17,703 nt of DNA from CAYLLT01 sp964548565. Its GTDB lineage: Bacteria > Planctomycetota > Phycisphaerae > UBA1845 > PWPN01. Below are positions 7,164 to 15,052 of the stretch, piece after piece; the stretch's first letter is position 1, and every line of letters begins with the position of its first letter. Made by a program: the position numbers and the translations under genes. Below the pieces are notes generated by a model. The model searched no databases, was not told the DNA's origin, and saw only the letters and a program-made list of their open reading frames with translations. The DNA lies in assembly GCA_964548565.1 (NCBI GenBank), contig CAZJTF010000121.1:1-17703 (forward strand), read 5' to 3'.

Positions 7164-8528
7164 ATGCATCGCGCATTCCCTCTCGGCTGCACTCTGTTAA
7201 CGGTGTCAGCGTTTGCCGCGGCCGCCGAACAGGAGCGTGCCCCGCTGCCGCCGCTGCTTCCTGTTGCGAAGCCGGTCACCGCGGAGGCGCAGCCGATCTT
7301 TGACGGAAAAACTCTGGCCGGCTGGAAACAGGCGGGGGATGGCAAGTGGAGCGTCGATGATGGAGCGATTCTCGGTGAAACAGGCGGAGGCGGACACGGG
7401 TGGCTCATCTACGAAGAGCCGCTGACGGACTTCGTGCTGCGATTCGAAGGGAAGTTCGAGGATCACGGCAACAGCGGCATCCAGATCCGCAGCCACATGA
7501 TCGGCGAAGAAATGTACGGGTACCAGGCCGATTTCGATCCCGACGGCAAGATCGGCATCACCGGAGCGATCTACGAGGAGGGGCCGGGTCTGCGCGGCTG
7601 GCTGGCGAAGGACGCGGCGAAGGCGAAAGAGACGCTCAAGCCGATGGGAGAGTGGAACCAGTACGAGATCACTGCTGCCGGCGACCGTCTTCGGACCCGA
7701 GTCAATGGCCAGGTGTTGTCGGACATTCGCGACTACCGCGCGCGATCGGGCCTGCTCGCCCTGCAGGTGCACTCGGGAAAGGAGCCGCCGGTCAAGGTGC
7801 GATTCCGGAACCTGCAATTGCTGAATCTCGCGAATCCCGAGCCATGGACGCCACTCTTCAATGGCAAAGACCTGACGGGTTGGCACACCCAGGGCGAGCG
7901 CGATGTCTGGACCGTGCAGGACGGCCAGATCATCGGCGAACTGGTCAAACCGAGTCCGTACGCATACCTGGCCACGGACAAGCGGCACGACAACTTCGAG
8001 CTGAAGCTCGAGATGAAGTTCGACACGGACACGGGGAACAGCGGCGTATTCTTCCGTTGCTCGTTTCCTCCGCAGTGCGCGAGCTGCGGTGAAGTCGCGC
8101 GAAAGCTGCCGGAGGACGCAGACCCGTTCAAGTGCCCGAAGTGCGGCCACGGACAGTCGAAGCCGATGCGTGAACGCGTCCACATCCATGGCCCGCAGGC
8201 GGAGTTCGCGCCGGCTGCCCACGTCACGTCACCAACCGCGGTGATTTACGACGCGCGCGGCCACGGCTGGGTCAATCTCGACAAGATTGATGACCACATG
8301 CGGAAGATGAACCGCAACAAGGAGTGGAACGAGCTGCGGATGATCGCGTGGGGCGACCGCGTGATCACCTGGCTCAACGGGTGGCTGGTGAGCGATATCA
8401 GCGACTACGACTTCCCCGATACGGGGATCATCGCGCTCCAGATGCACGAGACGAAGGAGGCGATCAAGGTGCGGTTCCGAAACCTGCAGATCCGGCAACT
8501 GCCTGCACCGCCCGCAACGCAGCCATAG
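7164..8528 (+). CDS. Exported protein with two DUF1080 domains and a zinc-ribbon insert
   Basis: A 454-residue protein with a Sec-type signal peptide (hydrophobic core at about 6-20, cleavage near AAAA). Two DUF1080/3-keto-disaccharide hydrolase-like domains follow. The first starts at PIFDGKTLAGW (44-54) and has HGNSGIQIRS; the second starts at PLFNGKDLTGWH (230-241) and has TGNSGVFFRCS. Each ends in a matching VKVRFRNLQ / IKVRFRNLQ strand (210-218, 435-443). The fold is a concanavalin-like jelly roll; family members act on or bind sugars outside the cytoplasm. The second domain contains an insert with CASC (305-308) and CPKC (324-327), a four-cysteine zinc-ribbon pattern that I do not know from this family. 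GAGGAG ends 7 nt before the ATG, an excellent ribosome binding site. Substrate is unknown. Confidence 0.85.
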   Translation: MHRAFPLGCTLLTVSAFAAAAEQERAPLPPLLPVAKPVTAEAQPIFDGKTLAGWKQAGDGKWSVDDGAILGETGGGGHGWLIYEEPLTDFVLRFEGKFEDHGNSGIQIRSHMIGEEMYGYQADFDPDGKIGITGAIYEEGPGLRGWLAKDAAKAKETLKPMGEWNQYEITAAGDRLRTRVNGQVLSDIRDYRARSGLLALQVHSGKEPPVKVRFRNLQLLNLANPEPWTPLFNGKDLTGWHTQGERDVWTVQDGQIIGELVKPSPYAYLATDKRHDNFELKLEMKFDTDTGNSGVFFRCSFPPQCASCGEVARKLPEDADPFKCPKCGHGQSKPMRERVHIHGPQAEFAPAAHVTSPTAVIYDARGHGWVNLDKIDDHMRKMNRNKEWNELRMIAWGDRVITWLNGWLVSDISDYDFPDTGIIALQMHETKEAIKVRFRNLQIRQLPAPPATQP

Positions 8529-8535
8529 TCATCCG

Positions 8536-8554
8536 GCGGGTGCCGCACGCCCGC
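8536..8554. terminator. Small hairpin between convergent genes
   Basis: GCGGG (8536-8540) and CCCGC (8550-8554) can form a short stem in the 26-bp gap between the converging DUF1080 and HDOD-GGDEF stop codons. There is no U-tract on either side, so it is at most a weak bidirectional stop. Confidence 0.25.
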
Positions 8555-10114
8555 TCAGGAGGGCGCCCCCGCCAGCGCGCCGGCCTCGCCGTGCATCACG
8601 ACGCGGTTGCGTCCGCCCGCCTTGGCGGCATACAGGGCCCGGTCGGCGAGTTCGACGAGACGCGCGGGACCCGCGTTCGGGCCGGCCTGCCGCATCTGAA
8701 CGCCGCCGATGCTGATCGTGATCGTCAGATTTGTCTTCTTCGCGGGAATGCGAAGCCGCTGGATGGCCAGGCGGAGTTGCTCGGCGAACTGGCGGAGCCG
8801 CCACTCGGTCGTATCCGGCAGGATGACAGCAAACTCTTCGCCGCCATAGCGGGCCGGCAAGGCGTCTGACCCGCACGTCGAGCGCAGACATTCGCCGATC
8901 TGCCGCAAAACCTCGTCCCCGGTCTGGTGGCCGAACGTGTCGTTCAACTGCTTGAATCGATCGGCGTCCAGCAGCAGCAATCCCAGGCAGTCTCTTCCTC
9001 CGGACGCGCGCGCGCACTCCTGCTCGAGACGCTCCTGGAACATGGCGCGGTTCGCAATGCCGGTGAGGGCGTCGGTGGTCGCCTGACGAGACAGGCGCGT
9101 ATTCTCGTCGTGCAGTTCCTCGACCTGCCGCCGGGCCGCTTGCTCGCGCTGGGCGATCTCCGCCCGCTCCAGCTCCGCGGACAGGGAGAGTCGCGTCAGC
9201 TGGGTCATCGCTTCCGCCTGGATGTCCTGGTAGCGCCGCGTCTGGCCGACGTTGACCGAGAAGAGCGACGCCGTCTCGCGTACGTGACGATCCAGTGCCT
9301 GGAGGACCTCCTGAAGCGCCACGTCCGCTATCGGAAGGTAATTCACCAGGTCCTGCCGGAGCGCTTCCAGGCCGCCGGCGGGATCCTGGTTGCAGAACAG
9401 CTCGGAAATGTGCGTCGCGGCACGGATCACGCGAACAAAGCAAAGCTCGCAGTTCTCGCGACAGCAGATGTCGCGCAGCGCTGCGTGATGTGTCCGCGTT
9501 GCGCAGCAGAGCGTCTGGGGCAGCCCCCAGAGGGTCAGCAGTTCAGCCGTGATGGTCTCGTGGCTCGCGCCGAGGACGGCAAACTCGCAGGTCTGCAGGG
9601 CTTCGCCCGTGCAGGCCTGGCGTTCGAGAACCGGCTCGTACAGGTCCCGCGCACAGTGGTAGGCGGCCAGCATCCCAATGTCGCACAGCAGGCCGGCAAC
9701 GAACGCTTCCTCCGCGATTCCGTTCCGCGTCTGCTCGGCCAGCAGGCGGCTCGCGACCGCCGTCGTCAGGGAGCGCCGCCAGTAGCCGGTGTAGTCGAAG
9801 GTACCTGCCGCCCGGTTCTCGCGCATGCTGTCGACGAGGGAGAACCCGAGCACCATGACCTTGACCGTGCGCATGCCGAGCACGACGACGGCCTGCTGAA
9901 GCGAGGAGGTTTTTCGGGGACGTCCGAAAAGCGAGGAGTTCACGAGGCGGAGCAGGCGAAGGGTCAGTGCCGGATCGTGCTGGATCACGGCGGCGATCTG
10001 GGCCGCGGACACCTCTTGCTGCATCAACCGCAGCACCTCCACGGCCACGCTGGGTAAGGACGGCAGGTTTTCAGCAGATGCGATCCTCTCGATGATCTCT
10101 GGCCTGTACGACAC
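8555..10114 (-). CDS. HDOD-GGDEF protein, probable diguanylate cyclase
   Basis: About 519 residues. The N-terminal HDOD domain (about 13-210) has LPSLPSVAVEVLRLM, VNSSLFGRPRKTSSLQQAV and ASHETITAELLTLWGLP; its metal-binding HD is replaced by CD in LLCDIGM, as usual for this non-catalytic domain. A helical, charged linker (about 300-345) leads to a GGDEF domain with DALTGIANR, LLLDADRFKQLND and ARYGGEEF, where GGEEF is at about 424-428. The active-site motif is intact, so it can probably make cyclic di-GMP. No RxxD inhibitory site is seen upstream of GGEEF (CGSDA in that place). No membrane segments, so it is cytosolic. The first in-frame start is a GTG at 10118-10120, but AGGAG directly abuts it. 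The GTG two codons later (10112-10114) has ideal 5-nt spacing and was chosen. Confidence 0.9.
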   Translation of the reverse strand: MSYRPEIIERIASAENLPSLPSVAVEVLRLMQQEVSAAQIAAVIQHDPALTLRLLRLVNSSLFGRPRKTSSLQQAVVVLGMRTVKVMVLGFSLVDSMRENRAAGTFDYTGYWRRSLTTAVASRLLAEQTRNGIAEEAFVAGLLCDIGMLAAYHCARDLYEPVLERQACTGEALQTCEFAVLGASHETITAELLTLWGLPQTLCCATRTHHAALRDICCRENCELCFVRVIRAATHISELFCNQDPAGGLEALRQDLVNYLPIADVALQEVLQALDRHVRETASLFSVNVGQTRRYQDIQAEAMTQLTRLSLSAELERAEIAQREQAARRQVEELHDENTRLSRQATTDALTGIANRAMFQERLEQECARASGGRDCLGLLLLDADRFKQLNDTFGHQTGDEVLRQIGECLRSTCGSDALPARYGGEEFAVILPDTTEWRLRQFAEQLRLAIQRLRIPAKKTNLTITISIGGVQMRQAGPNAGPARLVELADRALYAAKAGGRNRVVMHGEAGALAGAPS

Positions 10115-10486
10115 GCTCACTCCTCTGCACCCGCGGAATCTCCGTGCCAGGCTCTCCTGCCGGCAATCCGGAGACGAACATCCATGTCACCCGCAACCCG
10201 TATCCACCATCGCCCGCGACAGCGGTGGCCTTTGCTCGGGTTGCCGGTTTCGATGCGGAACAGTGGTGTTCCCCGACACTATTGAAATCGGCCAAACGTG
10301 AACGCACCTTCATGGGCCTAAAGGGCCGCACGCCGAAATGCGGACTGACTGACGGGGCGGGAAGCGGGGCACCGGGCCCGGAGCCATAACAGCCGTCCAT
10401 GTAGACGCCGGAGCATCCCGCGCAGACAATTCCCGGTTACCGGACGCTCATACAGGCGTATGATCCGCTGTCATGGTCCCGACTTG
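10115..10486. other. Divergent spacer HDOD-GGDEF / receiver gene
   Basis: About 370 bp without a supported gene. It contains a nested inverted repeat (10193-10244), a small hairpin GGAACA/TGTTCC (10257-10272), a CCGCA/TGCGG hairpin near 10329-10346, and a candidate -10 box TATGAT at 10459-10464 for the receiver gene. The concentration of paired elements suggests regulatory DNA or a structured leader. Confidence 0.5.
10193..10244. repeat. Nested inverted repeat, possible structured leader RNA
   Basis: A perfect outer 8-bp repeat GCAACCCG (10193-10200) / CGGGTTGC (10237-10244) encloses an inner 5-bp repeat CCACC (10204-10208) / GGTGG (10224-10228). Unpaired segments of 3 and 8 nt lie between the two stems. 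On the minus strand it would sit about 80-130 nt upstream of the HDOD-GGDEF start. No matching known element could be assigned with confidence. Confidence 0.6.
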
Positions 10487-10975
10487 ATGGAGAATGCCTT
10501 GACCCCCGAAGACGAGAAGCCGCTCCCGCCGTCCAGGGTGCTCGTGGTGGATGACAACGCGCAGAATCTGGAGTTGCTCACCGCGTACATGGAAGAGGTC
10601 CCGAACGTCACGACCATCGCCGCGTCCAACGGAATCGAGGCTCTCGCGAGGGTGGCGGCCGAGCAGCCCGACCTGATTCTGCTCGACATCATGATGCCGA
10701 AGATGTCGGGATTCGAAGTCTGCCGGCAGCTCAAAAGCGACCCGGAGACCCGCGACATCCAGATCGTGATGGTGACAGCGCTCAACGAGGTCGGCGACCA
10801 CGAGCGGGCGGTAGACTGCGGCACCGATGAATTCCTCACCAAGCCGGTCAACCGGATCGAACTCATCACCCGCGTGAAAAGCCTGTTGCGCCTGCGGCAT
10901 CTGAAGCGCGAACTGCAGCAGACGCTGGACTCCATGGAGGGGCGGGGCGGCGCCCGGCGGGACCGCGACAGCTGA
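10487..10975 (+). CDS. Stand-alone response-regulator receiver protein
   Basis: A single CheY-like receiver domain of about 125 residues with a short charged C-terminal tail and no output domain. All key residues are present, counted from this start: acidic pair Asp22-Asp23 (VLVVDDN), phospho-acceptor Asp67 (LILLDIMMPKMSG), Thr97 (VMVTALN) and Lys119 (FLTKPVN). It resembles the PleD/CheY-type receivers that signal by protein contact. The start is uncertain. ATG 10460 overlaps a candidate -10 box (TATGAT 10459-10464). ATG 10487 lacks a Shine-Dalgarno. TTG 10499 has GGAGA five nt upstream and may be the true start. The M16 peptidase gene begins 26 bp after the stop, so they are probably cotranscribed. 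No histidine kinase is in the window. Confidence 0.88.
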   Translation: MENALTPEDEKPLPPSRVLVVDDNAQNLELLTAYMEEVPNVTTIAASNGIEALARVAAEQPDLILLDIMMPKMSGFEVCRQLKSDPETRDIQIVMVTALNEVGDHERAVDCGTDEFLTKPVNRIELITRVKSLLRLRHLKRELQQTLDSMEGRGGARRDRDS

Positions 10976-11001
10976 CGACATTCCACCCCTGGAGAGAAAA
11001 C

Positions 11002-13737
11002 ATGATCAGGAGCCCCAGGCTTCTCGCGTGTGCGATCCTGCTTGCGCCGGTGATTTGCGTCGGCGCAGAGTCAGCGCCGGCCACAACACAGCCGGCTGCC
11101 AGGGTTCTCACGGAAGTCGGGCGGCAGGTGGATCGTCCGGACGAACGCGTGAGCCTCCTGAGCAACGGTATGACCGTGTTGCTCAAGGCCCATCGCTCGG
11201 CGCCGGTTGTCTCGGTGCGGATGTACTGCCGGACCGGCAGCATCTACGAGCAGGAGTACCTCGGCAGCGGGATGAGCCATCTCTTCGAGCATCTGCTGCA
11301 CGGGGCGGCGACGACCACGCGTTCCGAGGAGCGATCCCGCGAGATTCTGAACGAGATCGGCGGGAACACGAACGCCTACACCACCTACGACGTCACCTGC
11401 TATTTCATCAACACGTCCAAAGAGCACCTGTCGACCGCGGTGAGCCTGCTGGGCGACTGGATTACCCGCCCGACGTTCCCCCAGGCGGCGTTCGAACGCG
11501 AGTGGGGCGTCGTGCAGCGTGAACTCGAGCGCGATCTCGACAACCCCGACGAGCAGCTCTTTCAGCTGCTGATGACCACGATGTTCCGCGAGCATCCGGC
11601 GCGGTACCCGATCATCGGGCACCAGCCGATCGTGCAGAAGCTGACCAAGGAGGACATCGTCGGCTATTACCGGCGGATGTACGTGCCCGACAACATTGTC
11701 GTGTGCGTCGCGGGCGACATCGATCTCGACGCCGCGCTGGCTCTCGTGCAGCAGCAGTTCGCGTCTTTCACCCGGCAGCGCGTGCCGAACATCGTCCTGC
11801 CGGAAGAGCCCCCGATGACCACGCCCCGCTTCGCCGTGAAGCGCATGAAGGTCCCGGCTGCCATGGTGCAGCTTGCCTGGCCGAGCATTCCGCTGACGCA
11901 CCCCGATCTCTACGCCCTCGACGTCCTCAGCTACATCCTGACGCAGGGCGACAGCTCGCGCCTCGTCCGGACGGTGCGTGACACGGGCCTGGCATACACT
12001 GTGGACAGCATGAGCTGGACGCCGGCCTGGGCGCGGGGGATCTTCGCCGTCAGCATGCGGCTCGTTCCGGACGCCGTGGAGAAGGCCCGCGCGGCCGTCC
12101 TCGAGCAGGTGGAGCTCCTGAAAAAAGACCTCGTCACGCCCGAGGAACTGCGGCAGGCGCAGAATCAGAAGGCGGCCGAGCACGTTTTCGCATCGCAGAC
12201 GGCCGAGAGCGTCGCGGAAAAGATGGTGCAGGACTACCTCAGCACGGGCAACACGCACTTCAGCCAGGCTTACGTCGACGGCATCCAGCGTGTGACCCCC
12301 GAGCAGGTCCGCGAAGTCGCCCGGCGGTACCTGTTGACGGATCGGATGGCGACAATCTCCGTCCTGCCGGAGGGCGGCCCGGAAGCAGCGCAGCCCCCGG
12401 CCGAGCGCGGCCAGCCGGGTGAGGTGCGGCTTATCCGACTCGACAATGGGCTGCGCTGCCTGATCCGGCGCGATCCGACGACCCCGATCGTCGCCATGCA
12501 GGCGTATGCGCTCGGCGGCGTGCTGCTCGAGACCCCGGAAACCAGCGGCTATAGCCGTTTGGCGGCGCTCACCGCAGTTCGGGGCACGTCGAAGCGCACG
12601 GCTGAGCAGATCGCGCGGTTCTTCGACTCACGCGGCGGCTCCCTGGAGGCGACATCCGGCGCGAACACGATCTACTTCCAGTCGCAGGTGCTCAGCCGTG
12701 ATTTTCCGGAGGCCCTGGATGTCTTCGCCGACGTCGTGTGCAACCCGACGTTCCAGCCGGCCGAACTCGATGCTGTCCGCCCGCGGGTTCTCGATGCGAT
12801 TGACCAGATCGATGAATCGTGGCGCACGGAGGTGACGGCGTACGTGCAGCGCAAGCTCTTCGGCCATGCAAGCCCCTACGCGATGCAGCCGGTCGGTTCG
12901 ACCCCGGTTGTCCGACAGGCAAAGGCAGAGGAAATCGCGGGGTTTTACCGCCGCTCTTTCACCGGGCCGAACACCGTGGTCGCCATTTTCGGCGACGTGA
13001 AGCCCGAGGAGGCGGAATCGCTCGTGCGTCGGCATTTCGCAGGCCTGTCGAAAGGCGCGATTGAGTTGCCGAACCCGTCGGAGCCCGGGAACCCGGCGCC
13101 GGTGCTGTACAAGAAGGAAAAGCCGCCCACACGCGGCGTGGCGGGGGTGGCCCTCGGGTTTCACGGCACGACCGTGAAGAACACCGATGACGTGGCCGCC
13201 CTTGCGATGCTCCAGACGGTGATCAACGGGTACCGCTACCCGACCGGCTGGCTGCAGGACGCGTTGCGGGGCGGGGACCGGAGCCTTGTGTACGAGGTGC
13301 ATTCCCGCAATGTGCCCGGACTGATCCCGGGCTCGTTTGTCATCCTCGCTGCCTGCGAGCCCGCCAAAGTGAACGACGTGTATGGCATCATCCAGGAGCA
13401 CATCCGCAAGGCCAGGGCCGGCAACTTCACGGCGGAGGAGATCGAGCGGGCGCGAACGATCATCGTCACGACCGAACTGATGGAGAATCAGACGAACGAG
13501 GACCGTGCCATGCAGGCGGCCACGGACGAGCTGTACGGGCTGGGTTACGACTATCGATCACAGTACCTCGAGCGAATTCGCCGGATTGGTGCGGCCGAGA
13601 TGCGCCGGGTGGCGGAAGAATATCTCGTGAATCCCACGGTTGCGGTGGTCACGCCGGCGCCGCAGCTCGTGGACATCGGCATTCGACCGGCGGGCATCGA
13701 CAAGGATCAGCCCAGGCGTGAGGAGGGCAGCCAGTGA
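11002..13737 (+). CDS. Exported fused M16 zinc metallopeptidase (active + inactive half)
   Basis: A 911-residue protein with a signal peptide (hydrophobic core at about 6-21, cleavage near VGA). It contains two M16 (pitrilysin/insulinase-like) peptidase units. The N-terminal unit has the inverted zinc motif HLFEH (His93, Glu96, His97), and Glu174 in VVQRELERD as third ligand at the expected distance of 77 residues. GNTNAYTTYD is the usual substrate-binding strand. The C-terminal unit (about 485-890) has the same fold features (GGSLEATSGANTIYFQ, FYRRSFTGPNTVVAIFGDV) but no HxxEH, so it is the catalytically inactive partner half, as in fused M16 enzymes. Probable role: degradation of peptides in the periplasm. 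GGAG stands about 8 nt before the ATG. It lies between the receiver gene and the cyclodeaminase gene, overlapping the latter by 4 nt. Confidence 0.93.
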   Translation: MIRSPRLLACAILLAPVICVGAESAPATTQPAARVLTEVGRQVDRPDERVSLLSNGMTVLLKAHRSAPVVSVRMYCRTGSIYEQEYLGSGMSHLFEHLLHGAATTTRSEERSREILNEIGGNTNAYTTYDVTCYFINTSKEHLSTAVSLLGDWITRPTFPQAAFEREWGVVQRELERDLDNPDEQLFQLLMTTMFREHPARYPIIGHQPIVQKLTKEDIVGYYRRMYVPDNIVVCVAGDIDLDAALALVQQQFASFTRQRVPNIVLPEEPPMTTPRFAVKRMKVPAAMVQLAWPSIPLTHPDLYALDVLSYILTQGDSSRLVRTVRDTGLAYTVDSMSWTPAWARGIFAVSMRLVPDAVEKARAAVLEQVELLKKDLVTPEELRQAQNQKAAEHVFASQTAESVAEKMVQDYLSTGNTHFSQAYVDGIQRVTPEQVREVARRYLLTDRMATISVLPEGGPEAAQPPAERGQPGEVRLIRLDNGLRCLIRRDPTTPIVAMQAYALGGVLLETPETSGYSRLAALTAVRGTSKRTAEQIARFFDSRGGSLEATSGANTIYFQSQVLSRDFPEALDVFADVVCNPTFQPAELDAVRPRVLDAIDQIDESWRTEVTAYVQRKLFGHASPYAMQPVGSTPVVRQAKAEEIAGFYRRSFTGPNTVVAIFGDVKPEEAESLVRRHFAGLSKGAIELPNPSEPGNPAPVLYKKEKPPTRGVAGVALGFHGTTVKNTDDVAALAMLQTVINGYRYPTGWLQDALRGGDRSLVYEVHSRNVPGLIPGSFVILAACEPAKVNDVYGIIQEHIRKARAGNFTAEEIERARTIIVTTELMENQTNEDRAMQAATDELYGLGYDYRSQYLERIRRIGAAEMRRVAEEYLVNPTVAVVTPAPQLVDIGIRPAGIDKDQPRREEGSQ

Positions 13738-14336
13738 GTGCGTCGAAGGATTATGTGTCGCTTCCGCTCCGAGACCTGCTCGAGGACATCGGCGCACGCA
13801 CACCGACGCCCGGCGGCGGCAGTGTCGCGGCCCTCGTGGGGGCGCTCGGCGCCGCGCTGGCCCGCATGACGATTCACTTCACGGTGGGCAAGCCGAAGTA
13901 CGCGGAGCATGCCGAGCACCTCAACCAGCTCCTGGGAGAAATGACACGGGCGGGTGAGATGTTCATGCAGCTCATGCAGGAGGACATGGCGGCTTACGAG
14001 CGATTCTCGGCCGCGAAGAAAGCGGGCGATCCCGAGGAGCAGCAGCGTGCGATCGCCACGGCGGTGGCCGTCCCCATGGAGATCGTGGTGCTGGGCGGTG
14101 CGGTCGTCGCACGCATCGACGAGTGCAAGGACTGCGTCAACTCATACCTGTTCAGCGATTTCCAGGTCGGCGCCATCCTCGCCGGTGCGGCCGCCGAGTC
14201 AGCCGCGACGAACGTGCGCATCAACCTCAAGGAAATGACGGACCGACGCGAAGCCGACCGGCTCTCGGCTCAGCTCGACACGCTGCTCGAGCGTGCCCGC
14301 CGGCATCGCGACTCGATCCTGCACCACGAGTTGTGA
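13734..14336 (+). CDS. Cyclodeaminase/cyclohydrolase family protein (FTCD C-terminal domain)
   Basis: A 200-residue helical protein of the formimidoyltetrahydrofolate cyclodeaminase / methenyl-THF cyclohydrolase (FchA) family. It has the diagnostic TPTPGGGSVAALVGALGAAL (23-42) and the segment DFQVGAILAGAAAESAATNVRINL (about 142-165). Family members act on folate one-carbon units as helical homodimers. The start codon is GTG, overlapping the M16 stop as GTGA (13734-13737). AGGAGG at 13721-13726 stands 7 nt ahead, an ideal ribosome binding site, so translation is probably coupled to the peptidase. No formiminotransferase or histidine-degradation gene is nearby, so the exact substrate is open. 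Confidence 0.9.
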   Translation: MSASKDYVSLPLRDLLEDIGARTPTPGGGSVAALVGALGAALARMTIHFTVGKPKYAEHAEHLNQLLGEMTRAGEMFMQLMQEDMAAYERFSAAKKAGDPEEQQRAIATAVAVPMEIVVLGGAVVARIDECKDCVNSYLFSDFQVGAILAGAAAESAATNVRINLKEMTDRREADRLSAQLDTLLERARRHRDSILHHEL

Positions 14337-14364
14337 GCGGGCCCGGACACCGGCTGCGTCTGGC

Positions 14365-14400
14365 AGCGCGGCGGACTGAATCTGCCTGCCGCGCTTTGCC
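14365..14400 (+). terminator. Probable terminator of the receiver-M16-cyclodeaminase operon
   Basis: AGCGCGGC (14365-14372) pairs perfectly with GCCGCGCT (14388-14395), followed by TTGCC. It lies 28 nt after the cyclodeaminase stop. The U-run is short, so strength is uncertain. Confidence 0.45.
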
Positions 14401-14413
14401 GATGTAATGCTCG

Positions 14414-14683
14414 ATGCCTGACGAGCCTTCCTACATCCTTGACATCCGCAGCCTGTCCGATGGGGGCGAGCCCTCCGGCCAGCCGCCGGAAGCGTCGTCC
14501 GGTACCGACGCCCAGGGCCGGCGCTGGATCGGTCTCCAGTTCGACTGCTGCGGCGTGTACACCCGCATCTACCGCAATCGCGACGGGACGGCCTACACGG
14601 GCGCGTGCCCGCGCTGCGGTCGACCGGTGCAGATCCGCATCGGCCAGGGTGGGACGAACAGCCGCATGTTCCGCGCGACCTGA
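14414..14683 (+). CDS. Small CxxC protein of unknown function
   Basis: An 89-residue protein whose first 35 residues are low in structure. A compact domain follows: WIGLQFDCCGVYTRIYRN, then GACPRCGRPVQIRIG and GTNSRMFRA. Cysteines 45-46 and the CPRC pair (65, 68) form a plausible zinc-ribbon site. The second half looks strongly constrained and I believe similar short proteins occur in other planctomycetes, but I cannot name a family. The ATG has no clear Shine-Dalgarno. It follows a probable terminator and converges with the small membrane protein gene. Function is unknown; nucleic-acid or protein binding by a zinc ribbon is only a guess. Confidence 0.7.
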   Translation: MPDEPSYILDIRSLSDGGEPSGQPPEASSGTDAQGRRWIGLQFDCCGVYTRIYRNRDGTAYTGACPRCGRPVQIRIGQGGTNSRMFRAT

Positions 14684-14699
14684 TGTCACCACAAGGTTT

Positions 14700-14729
14700 G
14701 CGGGCAATAGGAGCCATTGAATGCCCCGC
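14700..14729. terminator. Hairpin between convergent genes
   Basis: GCGGGCAA (14700-14707) can pair with TGCCCCGC (14722-14729) with one bulged base, in the 51-bp gap between two converging stop codons. It may stop transcripts from either side; no strong U-tract is seen. Confidence 0.3.
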
Positions 14730-14734
14730 GCTCG

Positions 14735-15013
14735 TCAGGGTTTTTTCACCTTCTCCTTCCGCGGCAACTCCCTGGCAATCACGAATGGCAGAGCAGCAAG
14801 CATCCAGGTCCCTGGATCGAGAGCCGCGGGCAGAAACGCCCACAGGCTGAACGTGGACGATCCACACACCCACGCGAGGGCCGAGAAAATCAGCGAGAGG
14901 AACGGAATGTTGGAGTCGTGACCGTGGTGGCGATGCGCCTTCATGCATCCAGCGATGTTGCCCACCAGGATGAGTACCGCGAATACCAGGAAGATGGCGG
15001 CGACATAAAGCAT
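14735..15013 (-). CDS. Small integral membrane protein, unknown function
   Basis: A 92-residue protein with two or three hydrophobic segments: LYVAAIFLVFAVLILVGNIA (2-21), then a His-rich polar loop KAHRHHGHDSN (25-35), IPFLSLIFSALAWVCG (36-51), and a shorter SLWAFLPAALDPGTWMLAALPFV. The C-terminus is basic (RELPRKEKVKKP), which suggests a cytosolic tail. It lies 39 bp downstream of scpB on the same strand and may be cotranscribed. The AT-rich stop region and the hydrophobic pattern support it as a real gene, but no family is recognised and the ribosome binding site is weak. The His cluster could bind a metal ion, which is speculation. Confidence 0.65.
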   Translation of the reverse strand: MLYVAAIFLVFAVLILVGNIAGCMKAHRHHGHDSNIPFLSLIFSALAWVCGSSTFSLWAFLPAALDPGTWMLAALPFVIARELPRKEKVKKP

Positions 15014-15052
15014 TTCGACAGCCGCGATCAGGAGCCGGGCACGCCCTGAAAG

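Noticed and set aside
10193..10244. Integron attC-like site.
   Set aside because: The arms have AAC on the left and GTT on the right in the wrong arrangement for attC core sites, and no integrase or cassette array is near.
10180..10260. Fluoride riboswitch, because of GGGCGATGGTGG on the minus strand.
   Set aside because: The following CGCC pairing partner and pseudoknot strand are absent, and the downstream gene is not a fluoride-resistance gene.
11071..12258. Long minus-strand open frame opposite the M16 peptidase.
   Set aside because: It is a shadow of the peptidase, which has intact zinc ligands and conserved domains.
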